The notes beneath the pieces were generated by a model, which worked only from the letters and a program-made list of their open reading frames with translations, was not told the DNA's origin and did not search any database. Shown piece by piece: positions 8,061 through 16,593 of a stretch of 21,364 nt of DNA. This stretch comes from JBPEWY01 sp052032225 (lineage in GTDB: Bacteria > Bacteroidota > Bacteroidia > Flavobacteriales > Flavobacteriaceae). The stretch spans positions 1 to 21,364 of the forward strand of contig JBPEWY010000016.1 of the NCBI GenBank assembly GCA_052032225.1, written 5' to 3'. Every line of letters begins with the position of its first letter. Positions within the stretch are counted from its first letter, which is position 1. Both the position numbers and the translations under genes were made by a program.

Positions 8061-10164
8061 AGCTAATATAGTTCCACATGTTTTTGTGTTTGGTTAGCTG
8101 CTGGTAAGCTTTTTTAATGGTTAAATTCTCAGCACTTTTAAGTAAAGGATCTGTTTTTAAGATTCTAATAGCATGATGTCTTGCTAATTGTAAAATTTTA
8201 TTGTCTTTAACAATATCGGCTATTTTTAAATTTAAAATACCGCTTTGTTGTGTTCCCATCAAATCGCCTGGACCTCTAAGTTTTAAATCTACTTCGGCAA
8301 TTTCAAAACCATCATTAGTTTTAACCATAGTTTCTAAGCGTGTTTTTGCTTCGTTGGTGAGTTTATGGCTGGTCATTAAAATACAATAGCTTTGTTCTGC
8401 TCCTCTACCAACACGACCTCTTAATTGGTGTAGTTGTGAGAGCCCAAATCGTTCTGCACTTTCAATTACCATTACACTGGCGTTAGGCACATTAACACCA
8501 ACTTCTATTACAGTTGTGGCTACCATAATTTGTGTCTCTCCTCTGGCAAATCGTTCCATTTCATAATCTTTATCTGCAGCTTTCATTTTGCCATGTACAA
8601 TAGAAATTTGATACTGTGGTTTAGGGAACTCTCTTTCTATACTTTCATAGCCATCCATTAAATCTTTATAATCTAATGCAGATGATTCCTGAATTAATGG
8701 GTAAACAACGTAAACTTGTCTTCCTTTAGCAATTTCATCTTTTAAAAACTTAAATACTTTAAGCCTATTGGTGTCGTACCTATGCACCGTTTTTACAGGT
8801 TTTCTACCGGGAGGCAGCTCATCTATTACAGACACATCTAAATCTCCGTATAAGCTCATGGCTAAGGTTCTGGGAATAGGGGTGGCAGTCATAACCAGCA
8901 CGTGCGGAGGGATGGTGTTTTTTTTCCACAATTTTGCTCGTTGGGCTACGCCAAACCTGTGTTGCTCATCAATAATTGCGAGTCCGAGATTTTTAAACTG
9001 TACAGTATCTTCAATTAAAGCGTGAGTGCCTATTAAAATATGCAACTCACCACTTAATAATTGTTCGTGTATTATTTTACGTTCTGATGTAGGGGTAGAG
9101 CCTGTAAGTAATGCTACATTTATTGGCAGTTTAGTTATTAGCTCTTTAATACTATTGTAATGTTGTGTGGCTAAAATTTCGGTAGGAGCCATTATACATG
9201 CTTGAAAATTATTATCTAAAGCAAGCAACATACTCATTAACGCTACAATAGTTTTCCCACTACCAACATCACCCTGTAAGAGTCTATTCATTTGAGCTTT
9301 ACTACCAACATCTTTTCTGATTTCTTTTAAAACTCTTTTTTGTGCATTGGTTAGTTTAAAAGGCAAATGGTTATTGTAAAACTCGTTAAAAAGGGCGCCC
9401 ACTTTTTCAAAAGGTAACCCTTTAATTTTCTTTTTCCTGATGATGTTTTTAGAAACAAGCTGAAGCTGTATGTAAAAGAGTTCTTCAAATTTTAATCTAA
9501 ATTGTGCTTTTGCCAACAATTCTGCACTTTCCGGAAAGTGAATATTAAAAACGGCTTTCTTTTTAGAAATAAGCTGAAGCTCTTTTAGTAGTGATGGCGA
9601 TAAGGTTTCAGAGAAATTTGCTTTAGTTTCTATAAATAATTGCTGTATTAGCTTACTAATAACCCTATTTGTAATATTATTACTTGATAGTTTTTCTGTA
9701 GAGGGGTAAACAGGTTGCATAGCTGTTCTGAGGCTTTTTTTATGCTCTTCTAACAGCTCCATTTCGGGATGTGGCATAGAAAAAGTAGCTCCGTACAAAT
9801 TGCATTTTCCAAAAATAACGTAAGGCTGGTTTAATTTAAGGTTTTCTTTAATCCACTTATGCCCTCTAAACCAAACCAACTCCATTTGCCCGGTTTCATC
9901 TACAAAAGTAGCAACCAAACGTTTGCCTCTTTTTTGTTCTACTGTTTTAATATGTATGATTTTGCCAATAATTTGTACATCGGCATTGTTAGGCTGTAAT
10001 TGATTTATTTTATAGTAACGGGTTTTATCTATATACCGGTTCGGGAATAAGTTTAATAAGTCTTGATAGGTTTCTATGCCCAACTCTGAACGAAGTAATT
10101 TAGCTCGGTTAGGACCAACACCTTTTAGGTATTCTATTGGTGTTTGTAAAATAGCATCGTTCAT
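8059..10164 (-). CDS. recG: ATP-dependent DNA helicase RecG
   Basis: A 701-residue protein close to the usual RecG length of about 690. RecG remodels stalled replication forks and drives branch migration of Holliday junctions. The N-terminal wedge/OB region (about 1-190) begins with an HhH-like IEYLKGVGPNRAKLL and contains the OB strand VATFVDETGQMELVWF. The helicase core has Walker A GDVGSGKT (298-305), APTEILATQH (326-335), the DEQH box (399-402) followed directly by RFGVAQR, and TATPIPRT (426-433). The second RecA domain includes TTVIEVGVNVPNA and QLRGRVGRG. The start at 10164 matches the family N-terminus. It is divergent from the 105-residue gene across 86 bases. A near-consensus -7 (TTACTTTG, 10205-10198) lies upstream. 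Confidence 0.98.
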   Translation of the reverse strand: MNDAILQTPIEYLKGVGPNRAKLLRSELGIETYQDLLNLFPNRYIDKTRYYKINQLQPNNADVQIIGKIIHIKTVEQKRGKRLVATFVDETGQMELVWFRGHKWIKENLKLNQPYVIFGKCNLYGATFSMPHPEMELLEEHKKSLRTAMQPVYPSTEKLSSNNITNRVISKLIQQLFIETKANFSETLSPSLLKELQLISKKKAVFNIHFPESAELLAKAQFRLKFEELFYIQLQLVSKNIIRKKKIKGLPFEKVGALFNEFYNNHLPFKLTNAQKRVLKEIRKDVGSKAQMNRLLQGDVGSGKTIVALMSMLLALDNNFQACIMAPTEILATQHYNSIKELITKLPINVALLTGSTPTSERKIIHEQLLSGELHILIGTHALIEDTVQFKNLGLAIIDEQHRFGVAQRAKLWKKNTIPPHVLVMTATPIPRTLAMSLYGDLDVSVIDELPPGRKPVKTVHRYDTNRLKVFKFLKDEIAKGRQVYVVYPLIQESSALDYKDLMDGYESIEREFPKPQYQISIVHGKMKAADKDYEMERFARGETQIMVATTVIEVGVNVPNASVMVIESAERFGLSQLHQLRGRVGRGAEQSYCILMTSHKLTNEAKTRLETMVKTNDGFEIAEVDLKLRGPGDLMGTQQSGILNLKIADIVKDNKILQLARHHAIRILKTDPLLKSAENLTIKKAYQQLTKHKNMWNYIS

Positions 10165-10250
10165 AACAGCGAATATAAGTTACCTTAGTAAATCTTACAA
10201 AGTAAATTAAGTTACTAAATATTGTATTTTAGAAGTTAAAAAGGGAAGAG

Positions 10251-10568
10251 ATGGTTAAAAATGAACAAGAAAAAGTAGTGCAAAACCACTTTATATCGTT
10301 AAAAGAAGAAACGGAGTTTAATAAAGAAACCATAAAGAGCGGAATACTTTTTCAGGAACAAAACTTAAAAAAGATTGATTCTTTAATAAATTTACTTGAG
10401 CAAGAAACAAATGCAGATAAAGTAAATAGTTTAGCTTTTAACTTACTTAAGGGTACGGTGCAAGATAATAATGTATATTTCTCTAAACGATTTAAAAATA
10501 TAATTAACACCTATCGTTATTCTGTAAATAACAGGCTTAAAAAGTACAAAGACTGCAGCGATATATAG
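10251..10568 (+). CDS. small charged helical protein of unknown function
   Basis: A 105-residue protein I do not recognise. It has no signal peptide or membrane segment. It is rich in Lys, Glu, Asn and hydrophobic residues spaced as in amphipathic helices, for example NLKKIDSLINLLEQETNADK and a basic C-terminal third, FKNIINTYRYSVNNRLKKYK. A purine-rich AAGGGAAGAG directly precedes the ATG. TATTTTAG at 10225-10232 could be a weak -7 element. The stop TAG (10566-10568) is followed at once by an ATG in the frame of the M1 peptidase gene, so the two are probably co-transcribed. It is likely a real gene given its position in the unit, but there is no homology evidence here. A remnant of a larger protein is possible. 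Confidence 0.6.
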   Translation: MVKNEQEKVVQNHFISLKEETEFNKETIKSGILFQEQNLKKIDSLINLLEQETNADKVNSLAFNLLKGTVQDNNVYFSKRFKNIINTYRYSVNNRLKKYKDCSDI

Positions 10569-10601
10569 ATGAGTACTTATCTCTTTTACAATAAATTAAG
10601 C

Positions 10602-12698
10602 ATGAGTAGGCTACGTTTTTTTACACTACTTTTTTGTTTGCTTTTTAATAGCATTGTTGCGCAACAATCTGATATTGTAGATTTTAAATCAATCACTTCT
10701 TACTTAACAATTAACCCTTATCAAGAAAAAGTTTCAGGAAAAGTAACGGTAAGTTTTTATATGCTAAAGGCATCAGATTCTGTTTTTTTAGATGCCAAAG
10801 CAATGAAAGTAAAACCTTTAAATGAAAAAGATTCGCAAATTTTAATATCAGCAACAAACTCTAAAATATGGTTTGTACACGCTTTTAAACCAAATAAGGA
10901 GTATTCTGTCTCTTTTTTTTACGAAGCGTACCCCAAAAAAGCTATGTATTTTATAGGTTGGAATGAACCCTCATACGTACAACAAGTTTTTACACAAGGG
11001 CAAGGGAAATATACAAGCAATTGGTTGCCCAGTATTGATAATATGAACGATAAAATAATATTTAATACCAGTATTACATTTAAAAAAGGGTTTGAAGTAA
11101 TTTCTAATGGACAGTTAAGTAATGCATCAACTACAGATAGTACAAAAACATGGCACTATACCATGAAACATCCAATGAGCAGTTATTTAGTTGCCTTAGC
11201 TATTGGCAAGTATAAAAAAAAGGTAAAAAAAACTAAATCAGGAGTGCCTATTTTGCTTTATTATTACCCAAAAGATTCATTAAAAGCAGATTATACTTAT
11301 AAATACACTACACAAATTTTTGATTTTTTAGAGCAAGAAATAGGAATTGCTTACCCTTGGAGTAATTATAAACAAATACCGGTAAAAGATTTTTTATATG
11401 CCGGAATGGAAAACACAACAGCTACCATTTTTTCTGATAGTTATATGGTAGATTCTATTGGTTTTAACGATAAAAGCTACTTAAATGTAAATGCACACGA
11501 ATTAGCTCACCAATGGTTTGGCAATTTAATTACAGAGGTAAGTGCAGAGCATCATTGGCTTCATGAAGGCTTTGCAACCTATTATGCATTACTTGCAGAG
11601 CGAGAGATTTTTGGCGAAGATTATTACTATACTACATTGTTGCAATATGCTAATAACCTTTTAGATTTTGAGCAGCAACAAACACCAGAAAGTCTTTTAA
11701 ACCCAAAGGCAAGTAGTTTAACATTTTATCAAAAAGGAGCTTTAGCTTTTCATGTATTACGTGAGTTAGTAGGAGATGAGGGTTTTAAAAAAGCAGTAAG
11801 TTCTTTTCTAAAGGAGTATGCTTTCAAAAATGTCACAGTTGCTAACTTTTTACAGCATGTACAGAAAGTAACACACGTTAATTTACAAGCATTTAGAACA
11901 AGTTGGTTAGAGCAAACTAAACTGCCTAAAGAAGAACTGTTTAAAAGTTTACAAAAGAATAAAGTTGTAGCTAATATTTTATTGCTAAATAAAATAGGAG
12001 TTACTGATTTTTGGAATAATTTAAATCAACTTGCAAAAAAAGAGTTGTTTAGTAATGAGAGCTATGTACCACTATTGCAAACTATTGCAGCAAGATTAGA
12101 TAGTTTACCAAAGCAAATTCAAACACAAATCATTAAAAAGGGGCTAGAAAGCAAAACCTTAAAAACCAGCCAAACTATAGCAGTAGCAGCAAACACATTT
12201 TTTAAAGAACACAAACCTTTACTAGAGGCGCTTTTAACCGATGCAAGTTATACAACGCAAGAAAACACTCTTTTTAATTTATGGTATTTTTTTCCTGAAG
12301 ATAGATTTATATACTTAAACCAAACGCAACACACTATTGGCCTTCCTAATAAAAATGTACGTTTATTGTGGCTAACATTGGCATTAATAACACCAGATTA
12401 TAACACACATAAAAAGCAAGCATATTTTAAAGAACTATCTGAGTATACCTCAAGTTATTATCATTTTGAAGTAAGAGAACTTGCCTTTAATTATCTTTAT
12501 AAGTTAAACGCGTTTACAGATACTAATCTAAAAGATTTGTTACAGGCTTGTGAACATTGGGTTTGGCAATTTTCTAAATCGTCAAAACAAATGTTAGCTA
12601 CGCTTTTACAAGATGAAGAATATTTGAACAAATATAAAAATATTTTTTCCGAACTTAGTGTATCTCAACAAAACATCTTAAAGCAATACTTTAACTAA
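10602..12698 (+). CDS. secreted M1-family zinc metallopeptidase
   Basis: An aminopeptidase-N-like enzyme of 698 residues that removes N-terminal residues from peptides outside the cytoplasm. The start at 10602 gives a compact Sec signal peptide (MSRLRFFTLLFCLLFNSIVA, then QQSD). An in-frame ATG at 10569, right after the previous stop, would add 11 residues and cannot be excluded. Numbered from 10602, the substrate-binding AGMEN motif is at 267-271, the zinc motif HELAH at 299-303, and the third ligand is E322 in LHEGFATY, exactly 18 residues after the second histidine. The tyrosine of FYQKGALAFHVL fits the catalytic tyrosine. The C-terminal 250 residues are helical. The last codon is 2 bases from the first patatin gene, so this sits inside an operon. 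Confidence 0.93.
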   Translation: MSRLRFFTLLFCLLFNSIVAQQSDIVDFKSITSYLTINPYQEKVSGKVTVSFYMLKASDSVFLDAKAMKVKPLNEKDSQILISATNSKIWFVHAFKPNKEYSVSFFYEAYPKKAMYFIGWNEPSYVQQVFTQGQGKYTSNWLPSIDNMNDKIIFNTSITFKKGFEVISNGQLSNASTTDSTKTWHYTMKHPMSSYLVALAIGKYKKKVKKTKSGVPILLYYYPKDSLKADYTYKYTTQIFDFLEQEIGIAYPWSNYKQIPVKDFLYAGMENTTATIFSDSYMVDSIGFNDKSYLNVNAHELAHQWFGNLITEVSAEHHWLHEGFATYYALLAEREIFGEDYYYTTLLQYANNLLDFEQQQTPESLLNPKASSLTFYQKGALAFHVLRELVGDEGFKKAVSSFLKEYAFKNVTVANFLQHVQKVTHVNLQAFRTSWLEQTKLPKEELFKSLQKNKVVANILLLNKIGVTDFWNNLNQLAKKELFSNESYVPLLQTIAARLDSLPKQIQTQIIKKGLESKTLKTSQTIAVAANTFFKEHKPLLEALLTDASYTTQENTLFNLWYFFPEDRFIYLNQTQHTIGLPNKNVRLLWLTLALITPDYNTHKKQAYFKELSEYTSSYYHFEVRELAFNYLYKLNAFTDTNLKDLLQACEHWVWQFSKSSKQMLATLLQDEEYLNKYKNIFSELSVSQQNILKQYFN

Positions 12699-12700
12699 TT

Positions 12701-13609
12701 ATGCGGGCATTAGTAATTTCTGGGGGTGGCAGCAAAGGCGCTTTTGCAGGTGGCGTTGCACAGTACTTAATAGAAAACCTTAACAGAGATTACGACTTGT
12801 TTTTAGGAACCTCTACAGGAAGCTTATTAATTTCTCACTTAGCATTACAAAAAATCAACAAAATAAAAGAGGTTTACACTTCTGTAAATCAGCACAGTAT
12901 ATTTAGTAATTGTCCGTTTGTAATAAAAAAAAAATATGGAGTAGAAAACATTGGTATTAATCATTTAAACGTACTAAAAAACTTTTTAAGAGGAAGCAAA
13001 ACGTTTGGAGAGAGCCATAACCTAAAATTATTAATTAAAAAAACGTTTACCGAGCAAGAATTCTTCACATTAAAAGATAGCCCTAAAGAAATTGTAGTTA
13101 CCGTATCTAATTTAAGTTTAAATCAAATAGAATATAAATCATTAAAAGATTATACGTACGAGGAGTTTATAGATTGGATATGGATTTCTTGTAACTACAT
13201 ACCTTTTATGACCTTAGTTAGAAAAAATGGATGCGAATATGCAGACGGAGGGTTAGGTACTATGGTGCCTATAGAAGAAGCTATTAAACGTGGTGCAACA
13301 GAGGTAGATGCCATTATTTTACAAACAGAGGTTACCCACATAAACAGAATGCCTTCTAAAAATGCATTTTCGTTACTAACTAACATGTTTAATTTTATGT
13401 TAGATAGGATTGAGCATCAAAACATTAGAATTGGAAAATTTGTTGCTACACATCATAATGCAATTATTAATTTTTACTACACACCTACGGTACTTACAAC
13501 AAATTCGCTTATCTTTAATAAAGAGAAAATGACCCAGTGGTGGGAAACAGGTTTCGCCTACGCTCAAAACAAAAGCGAAGAACTCAATGAAATTAATGTA
13601 GAAAATTAA
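12701..13609 (+). CDS. patatin-like phospholipase/hydrolase, copy 1
   Basis: A 302-residue patatin-family serine hydrolase, a fold that cleaves acyl esters of lipids using a Ser-Asp dyad. The oxyanion motif GGGSKGAF is at 8-15, the nucleophile elbow GTSTG at 36-40 (Ser38), and the DGG motif at 182-184 (Asp182). All catalytic elements are intact. There is no signal peptide, membrane helix or outer-membrane barrel, so the protein is probably cytoplasmic. It starts 2 bases after the M1 peptidase stop and is followed after 25 bases by a close paralogue. The substrate cannot be told from sequence. About 110 residues follow the DGG motif, including a stretch near 224-245 (NMFNFMLDRIEHQNIRIG) that might contact membranes. 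Confidence 0.92.
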   Translation: MRALVISGGGSKGAFAGGVAQYLIENLNRDYDLFLGTSTGSLLISHLALQKINKIKEVYTSVNQHSIFSNCPFVIKKKYGVENIGINHLNVLKNFLRGSKTFGESHNLKLLIKKTFTEQEFFTLKDSPKEIVVTVSNLSLNQIEYKSLKDYTYEEFIDWIWISCNYIPFMTLVRKNGCEYADGGLGTMVPIEEAIKRGATEVDAIILQTEVTHINRMPSKNAFSLLTNMFNFMLDRIEHQNIRIGKFVATHHNAIINFYYTPTVLTTNSLIFNKEKMTQWWETGFAYAQNKSEELNEINVEN

Positions 13610-13634
13610 TATCTACACTCTTAAAACTAACGCT

Positions 13635-14555
13635 ATGAAGGCACTGGTAATTAGTGGTGGAGGCAGCAAAGGTGCCTTTGCCGGAGGTGTTGCTCAATAC
13701 TTAATAGAGCATCAAAAAAGAGACTATCAATTGTATTTAGGCACATCTACGGGAAGCTTATTAATACCTCATTTAGCCAACAACCAAATAAAAAAAGTGT
13801 ATAACATTTACACTACTGTAAGTCAGCGAAAAATATTTAGCAACAATCCATTTATTGTAAGAAGAAAGGGAGATAGAGAATATGTTGCCATGAATCATTT
13901 AAATGTTATTTGGCAGCTTATAAAAGGAAAAAGAACTTTTGGAGAAAGCAAAAACCTCAGAAAAAACATAAAAAAACAATTCACTAAAGAAGAATTTGAT
14001 AGCATTAAACAAAAAAATAAAGAAGTAATAGTAACGGTATCTAATCTGTCTAAAAATAGGGTAGAGTATAAATCAATAAATGATTTTACACATGATGAAT
14101 TTTGCGATTGGATATGGATTTCTTGTAATTATGTGCCTTTTATGTCTTTAGCTAAAGTAAACGGTTATGAATATGCAGATGGAGGATTAGGATGTGTTGT
14201 GCCTATAAGAGAGGCTATAAGGCTTGGCGCAACAGAGGTAGATGCCATTATTTTAGAAGCAGAAAACATGGAGTATGATAAGGTTTTGGGAAGAAACCCA
14301 TTTTCTTTAATGGTTAATTTATTTGGTTTTTTGCTAGACCAAGTAGAGCGTCATGATATTATTGCCGGAAAATTAGCTGCAATAAACAAAAATGTAAAGC
14401 TGAATCTATTTTATACACCAACTAAACTAACCGAAAACTCATTAGTATTTAATAAAAAACAAATGGCTAGCTGGTGGGAGCAGGGCTATGAATATGCTGC
14501 CAAAAAAATAGCAGCCGATAATGCGGCTGCTAAAAAAATAAATAAAGCAGTATAA
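13635..14555 (+). CDS. patatin-like phospholipase/hydrolase, copy 2
   Basis: A 306-residue paralogue of the gene just upstream. By hand count 119 of the first 190 residues are identical without any gap (about 63%), so this is a tandem duplication followed by divergence. The dyad is intact at the same positions: GGGSKGAF (8-15), GTSTG with Ser38, and DGG with Asp182. There is no signal peptide, so it is probably cytoplasmic. Copy 2 differs most at residues 71-100 and at the C-terminus, where it ends with a short alanine-lysine repeat (AAKKI twice). That tail is encoded by DNA that also forms the terminator of the convergent gene. The stop lies 3 bases from the stop of the DUF7935 gene, and I see no plus-strand terminator after it. 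Confidence 0.92.
   Translation: MKALVISGGGSKGAFAGGVAQYLIEHQKRDYQLYLGTSTGSLLIPHLANNQIKKVYNIYTTVSQRKIFSNNPFIVRRKGDREYVAMNHLNVIWQLIKGKRTFGESKNLRKNIKKQFTKEEFDSIKQKNKEVIVTVSNLSKNRVEYKSINDFTHDEFCDWIWISCNYVPFMSLAKVNGYEYADGGLGCVVPIREAIRLGATEVDAIILEAENMEYDKVLGRNPFSLMVNLFGFLLDQVERHDIIAGKLAAINKNVKLNLFYTPTKLTENSLVFNKKQMASWWEQGYEYAAKKIAADNAAAKKINKAV
14496..14540 (+). repeat. 15-bp direct repeat in the 3' end of the second patatin gene
   Basis: GCTGCCAAAAAAATA (14496-14510) and GCTGCTAAAAAAATA (14526-14540) differ at one base and lie 30 bp apart. Both encode AAKKI in frame, ten residues apart. The repeat overlaps the minus-strand terminator hairpin. Confidence 0.7.
14502..14532 (-). terminator. intrinsic terminator of the M20-DUF7935 unit, inside patatin copy 2
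   Basis: A perfect 9-bp inverted repeat (14509-14517 with 14524-14532, core GCAGCCG, loop of 6) is followed on the minus strand by T7 (14508-14502). It begins 26 nt past the DUF7935 stop. On the plus strand it is followed by A residues, so it should not stop the patatin operon. It lies wholly within codons of patatin copy 2. Confidence 0.7.
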
Positions 14556-14558
14556 GTT

Positions 14559-15080
14559 TTACCACAACTCGCTAACTTCTTTTTTAACAAAAGAAAGTGC
14601 AGCTGCAGAAGGAGCTTGTTTATCTAACATGTCATTTAAAATAGTTTCTCTAAGTTTATCGGCAGAATCTACTTTATTGCTCATAGCAGCTTTACGAATA
14701 AGCTGAATACTTGCATTTTTTGCAGCTTTAATAATATTCCAACACTCATCACTCATATAAATTTGTTGTGATACGTTGTGTTCAAACTCATTTTCTATAG
14801 TTTTAATAAGTAGAGTCTCGTACTGTACCACATCTGATGAGGTTGGGCTAACGCGTATTAATAAATTAGAAGGCACTATGCGCTCTAAAAAAAGCGCCAT
14901 TCTTTCGTAAGCCTGTAACCTAATTGGCATGGCATGTTTTTGAGCATCTTTTTGTAATAAAAAACGTCTTCTACCATCTTCGTTTTTGGTATGTAATCTA
15001 AAAAAGTAATAAGCAATCATACCAGCTACAACAGCCGGTAATAAAAAAAGAAAATACTCAAGTACGCGATCTCCGGTCAT
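14559..15080 (-). CDS. DUF7935-type membrane protein
   Basis: A 173-residue protein of unknown function. One N-terminal membrane helix (about 7-27, EYFLFLLPAVVAGMIAYYFF) is followed by a charged linker (HTKNEDGRRRFLLQ) and a helical cytoplasmic domain. That domain contains RLQAYERMALFLERI, SQQIYMSDECWNIIKAAK and a C-terminal FVKKEVSELW. This pattern matches what I recall of the DUF7935 family, common in Flavobacteriia; I could not confirm it by search. It lies 85 bases after the M20 amidohydrolase with no recognisable TAnnTTTG promoter between, so the two are probably co-transcribed. Its transcript would end at the hairpin inside the neighbouring patatin gene. Confidence 0.8.
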   Translation of the reverse strand: MTGDRVLEYFLFLLPAVVAGMIAYYFFRLHTKNEDGRRRFLLQKDAQKHAMPIRLQAYERMALFLERIVPSNLLIRVSPTSSDVVQYETLLIKTIENEFEHNVSQQIYMSDECWNIIKAAKNASIQLIRKAAMSNKVDSADKLRETILNDMLDKQAPSAAALSFVKKEVSELW

Positions 15081-15165
15081 GGTTAATGTTTTTGTTAGTT
15101 AGTTTAAGTTGTATTGCATTAATGCCAGAACTCTAATTTTATTGTATTGAATGTTAATTAAATTT

Positions 15166-16458
15166 TTAAGTGCCTAAATAATCAAAAACAATTTGTGTAA
15201 AAGTTTTTACCCCCAATAACAACCCACTTTCATCAATATAAAAATCAGGAGTATGGTGTGGTGCAGATTCTTCAACAGGAACATCTAACGGTTTTCCTCC
15301 TAAAAAGAAATAAAATCCCGGGACTTGTTGCTGAAAAAACGAAAAATCTTCGGCACCGGTAATAGCATCGGTTAAAATAACATTTTCTTCGCCTGCAACT
15401 TTTTGCAAAGTTGGAACAATAGCAGCTGTTAAATCAGGGTCGTTATAGGTTATGGGGTAACCTTTAGCAATTTTAATGGTTGCTTGGGCTCTGTAGGCTT
15501 TAGCAATGGCAGGAACCATTTCTTTCATACGTTTATTTATAAACGCTTGCATGTTGTAATCTAACGTTCTAAGTGTACCAACTATATGAGCTTCTTCTGG
15601 TATAATGTTGCTTCTAACACCACTACTAATTTTCCCGATAGAAAGTACGGCTGCCTCTTTGGTAAGTTGAGCCTCTCTGCTAATAATAGTTTGCAGTCCG
15701 TCTATAATTTTAACAGCAGCCATAATAGGATCAATGCTGGTCCAAGGGGTTGAGCCATGACTTTGTTTGCCTTTTACATGAATTTCAAAACTTTGTGAGG
15801 CAGCCATAATACCCCCGGGTTTGTATAAAATTTTTCCAACATCGGTTTGTGCAGAAATGTGTAAACCAAAAATAGCATCTACATCAGGGTTTTTTAATAC
15901 CCCTTCTTTAACCATTAGCTCTGCACCGCCCTCTTCTCCGGGAGGAGCTCCTTCTTCGGCCGGTTGAAAGATAAATTTTACGGTTCCGGCAAAATCATTA
16001 TTTTTTGCTAACACCTCTGCAACCCCCATTAATATTGCTATATGAGTATCGTGCCCACAGGCATGCATAACACCGGTTTCTACACCTCTAAAAGTGGTTT
16101 TTACGGTAGATTTAAAAGGCACATTGGTACGTTCAGTAACCGGTAGCGCATCTATATCTGCTCGTAAAGCAATTACTTTTCCCGGTTTTTTTCCTTTTAA
16201 AATTCCTACTACTCCGGTTTTAGCCACTCCTGTTGTAACTTCAATCCCTAAACTTTGTAAGTGTTCTGCAATTTTTTTGGCAGTATTAAACTCTCTGTTT
16301 GAGAGCTCAGGATTTTCGTGAAAATAACGTCGCCATGTTATAACCTTATCTTCTATGGCAGCAATATCTTTTTCAATATTGTTTTGTGATACAGCCAGAA
16401 AGCTTGTAAACAAAGCAAAAATTCCAATTAATTTTTTTGAATGTAACATAGTAAACAT
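15166..16458 (-). CDS. exported M20-family amidohydrolase (N-acyl amino acid hydrolase type)
   Basis: A 430-residue metal-dependent amidohydrolase of the M20D/HipO-ILR1 group, which cleaves amide bonds of N-acylated amino acids. A Sec signal peptide (LIGIFALFTSFLAVSQ) places it in the periplasm or outside. Metal ligands appear at C134 and H136 in HACGHD, E168/E169 in QPAEEG, H200 in GLHI, and H401/H402 near the C-terminus. The lid or dimerisation domain spans about 215-330 (GKQSHGSTPW). The start could be the ATG at 16458 or the one at 16449, three codons in; both leave a normal signal peptide. It is followed by the DUF7935 gene. No consensus promoter was found in the 135 bases shared with the divergent helicase gene. 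Confidence 0.93.
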   Translation of the reverse strand: MFTMLHSKKLIGIFALFTSFLAVSQNNIEKDIAAIEDKVITWRRYFHENPELSNREFNTAKKIAEHLQSLGIEVTTGVAKTGVVGILKGKKPGKVIALRADIDALPVTERTNVPFKSTVKTTFRGVETGVMHACGHDTHIAILMGVAEVLAKNNDFAGTVKFIFQPAEEGAPPGEEGGAELMVKEGVLKNPDVDAIFGLHISAQTDVGKILYKPGGIMAASQSFEIHVKGKQSHGSTPWTSIDPIMAAVKIIDGLQTIISREAQLTKEAAVLSIGKISSGVRSNIIPEEAHIVGTLRTLDYNMQAFINKRMKEMVPAIAKAYRAQATIKIAKGYPITYNDPDLTAAIVPTLQKVAGEENVILTDAITGAEDFSFFQQQVPGFYFFLGGKPLDVPVEESAPHHTPDFYIDESGLLLGVKTFTQIVFDYLGT

Positions 16459-16593
16459 AATTTTAGCTAAATATATTTATAATTGCATCAAAAAGCATGT
16501 AAGGCTTGTTATAATTATTCACAACTTGTTTTTAAATTACGCCTTATATCAGCTAAATTTACCCTTTGTAAAAACCCTTAAAAATAGAGTTGT

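Noticed and set aside
10569..14555. Patatin genes as effectors of an anti-phage (CBASS-like) system
   Set aside because: Some CBASS systems use patatin phospholipases, but no CD-NTase, reverse transcriptase, nuclease or sensor gene is nearby, and the neighbours are housekeeping or metabolic genes.
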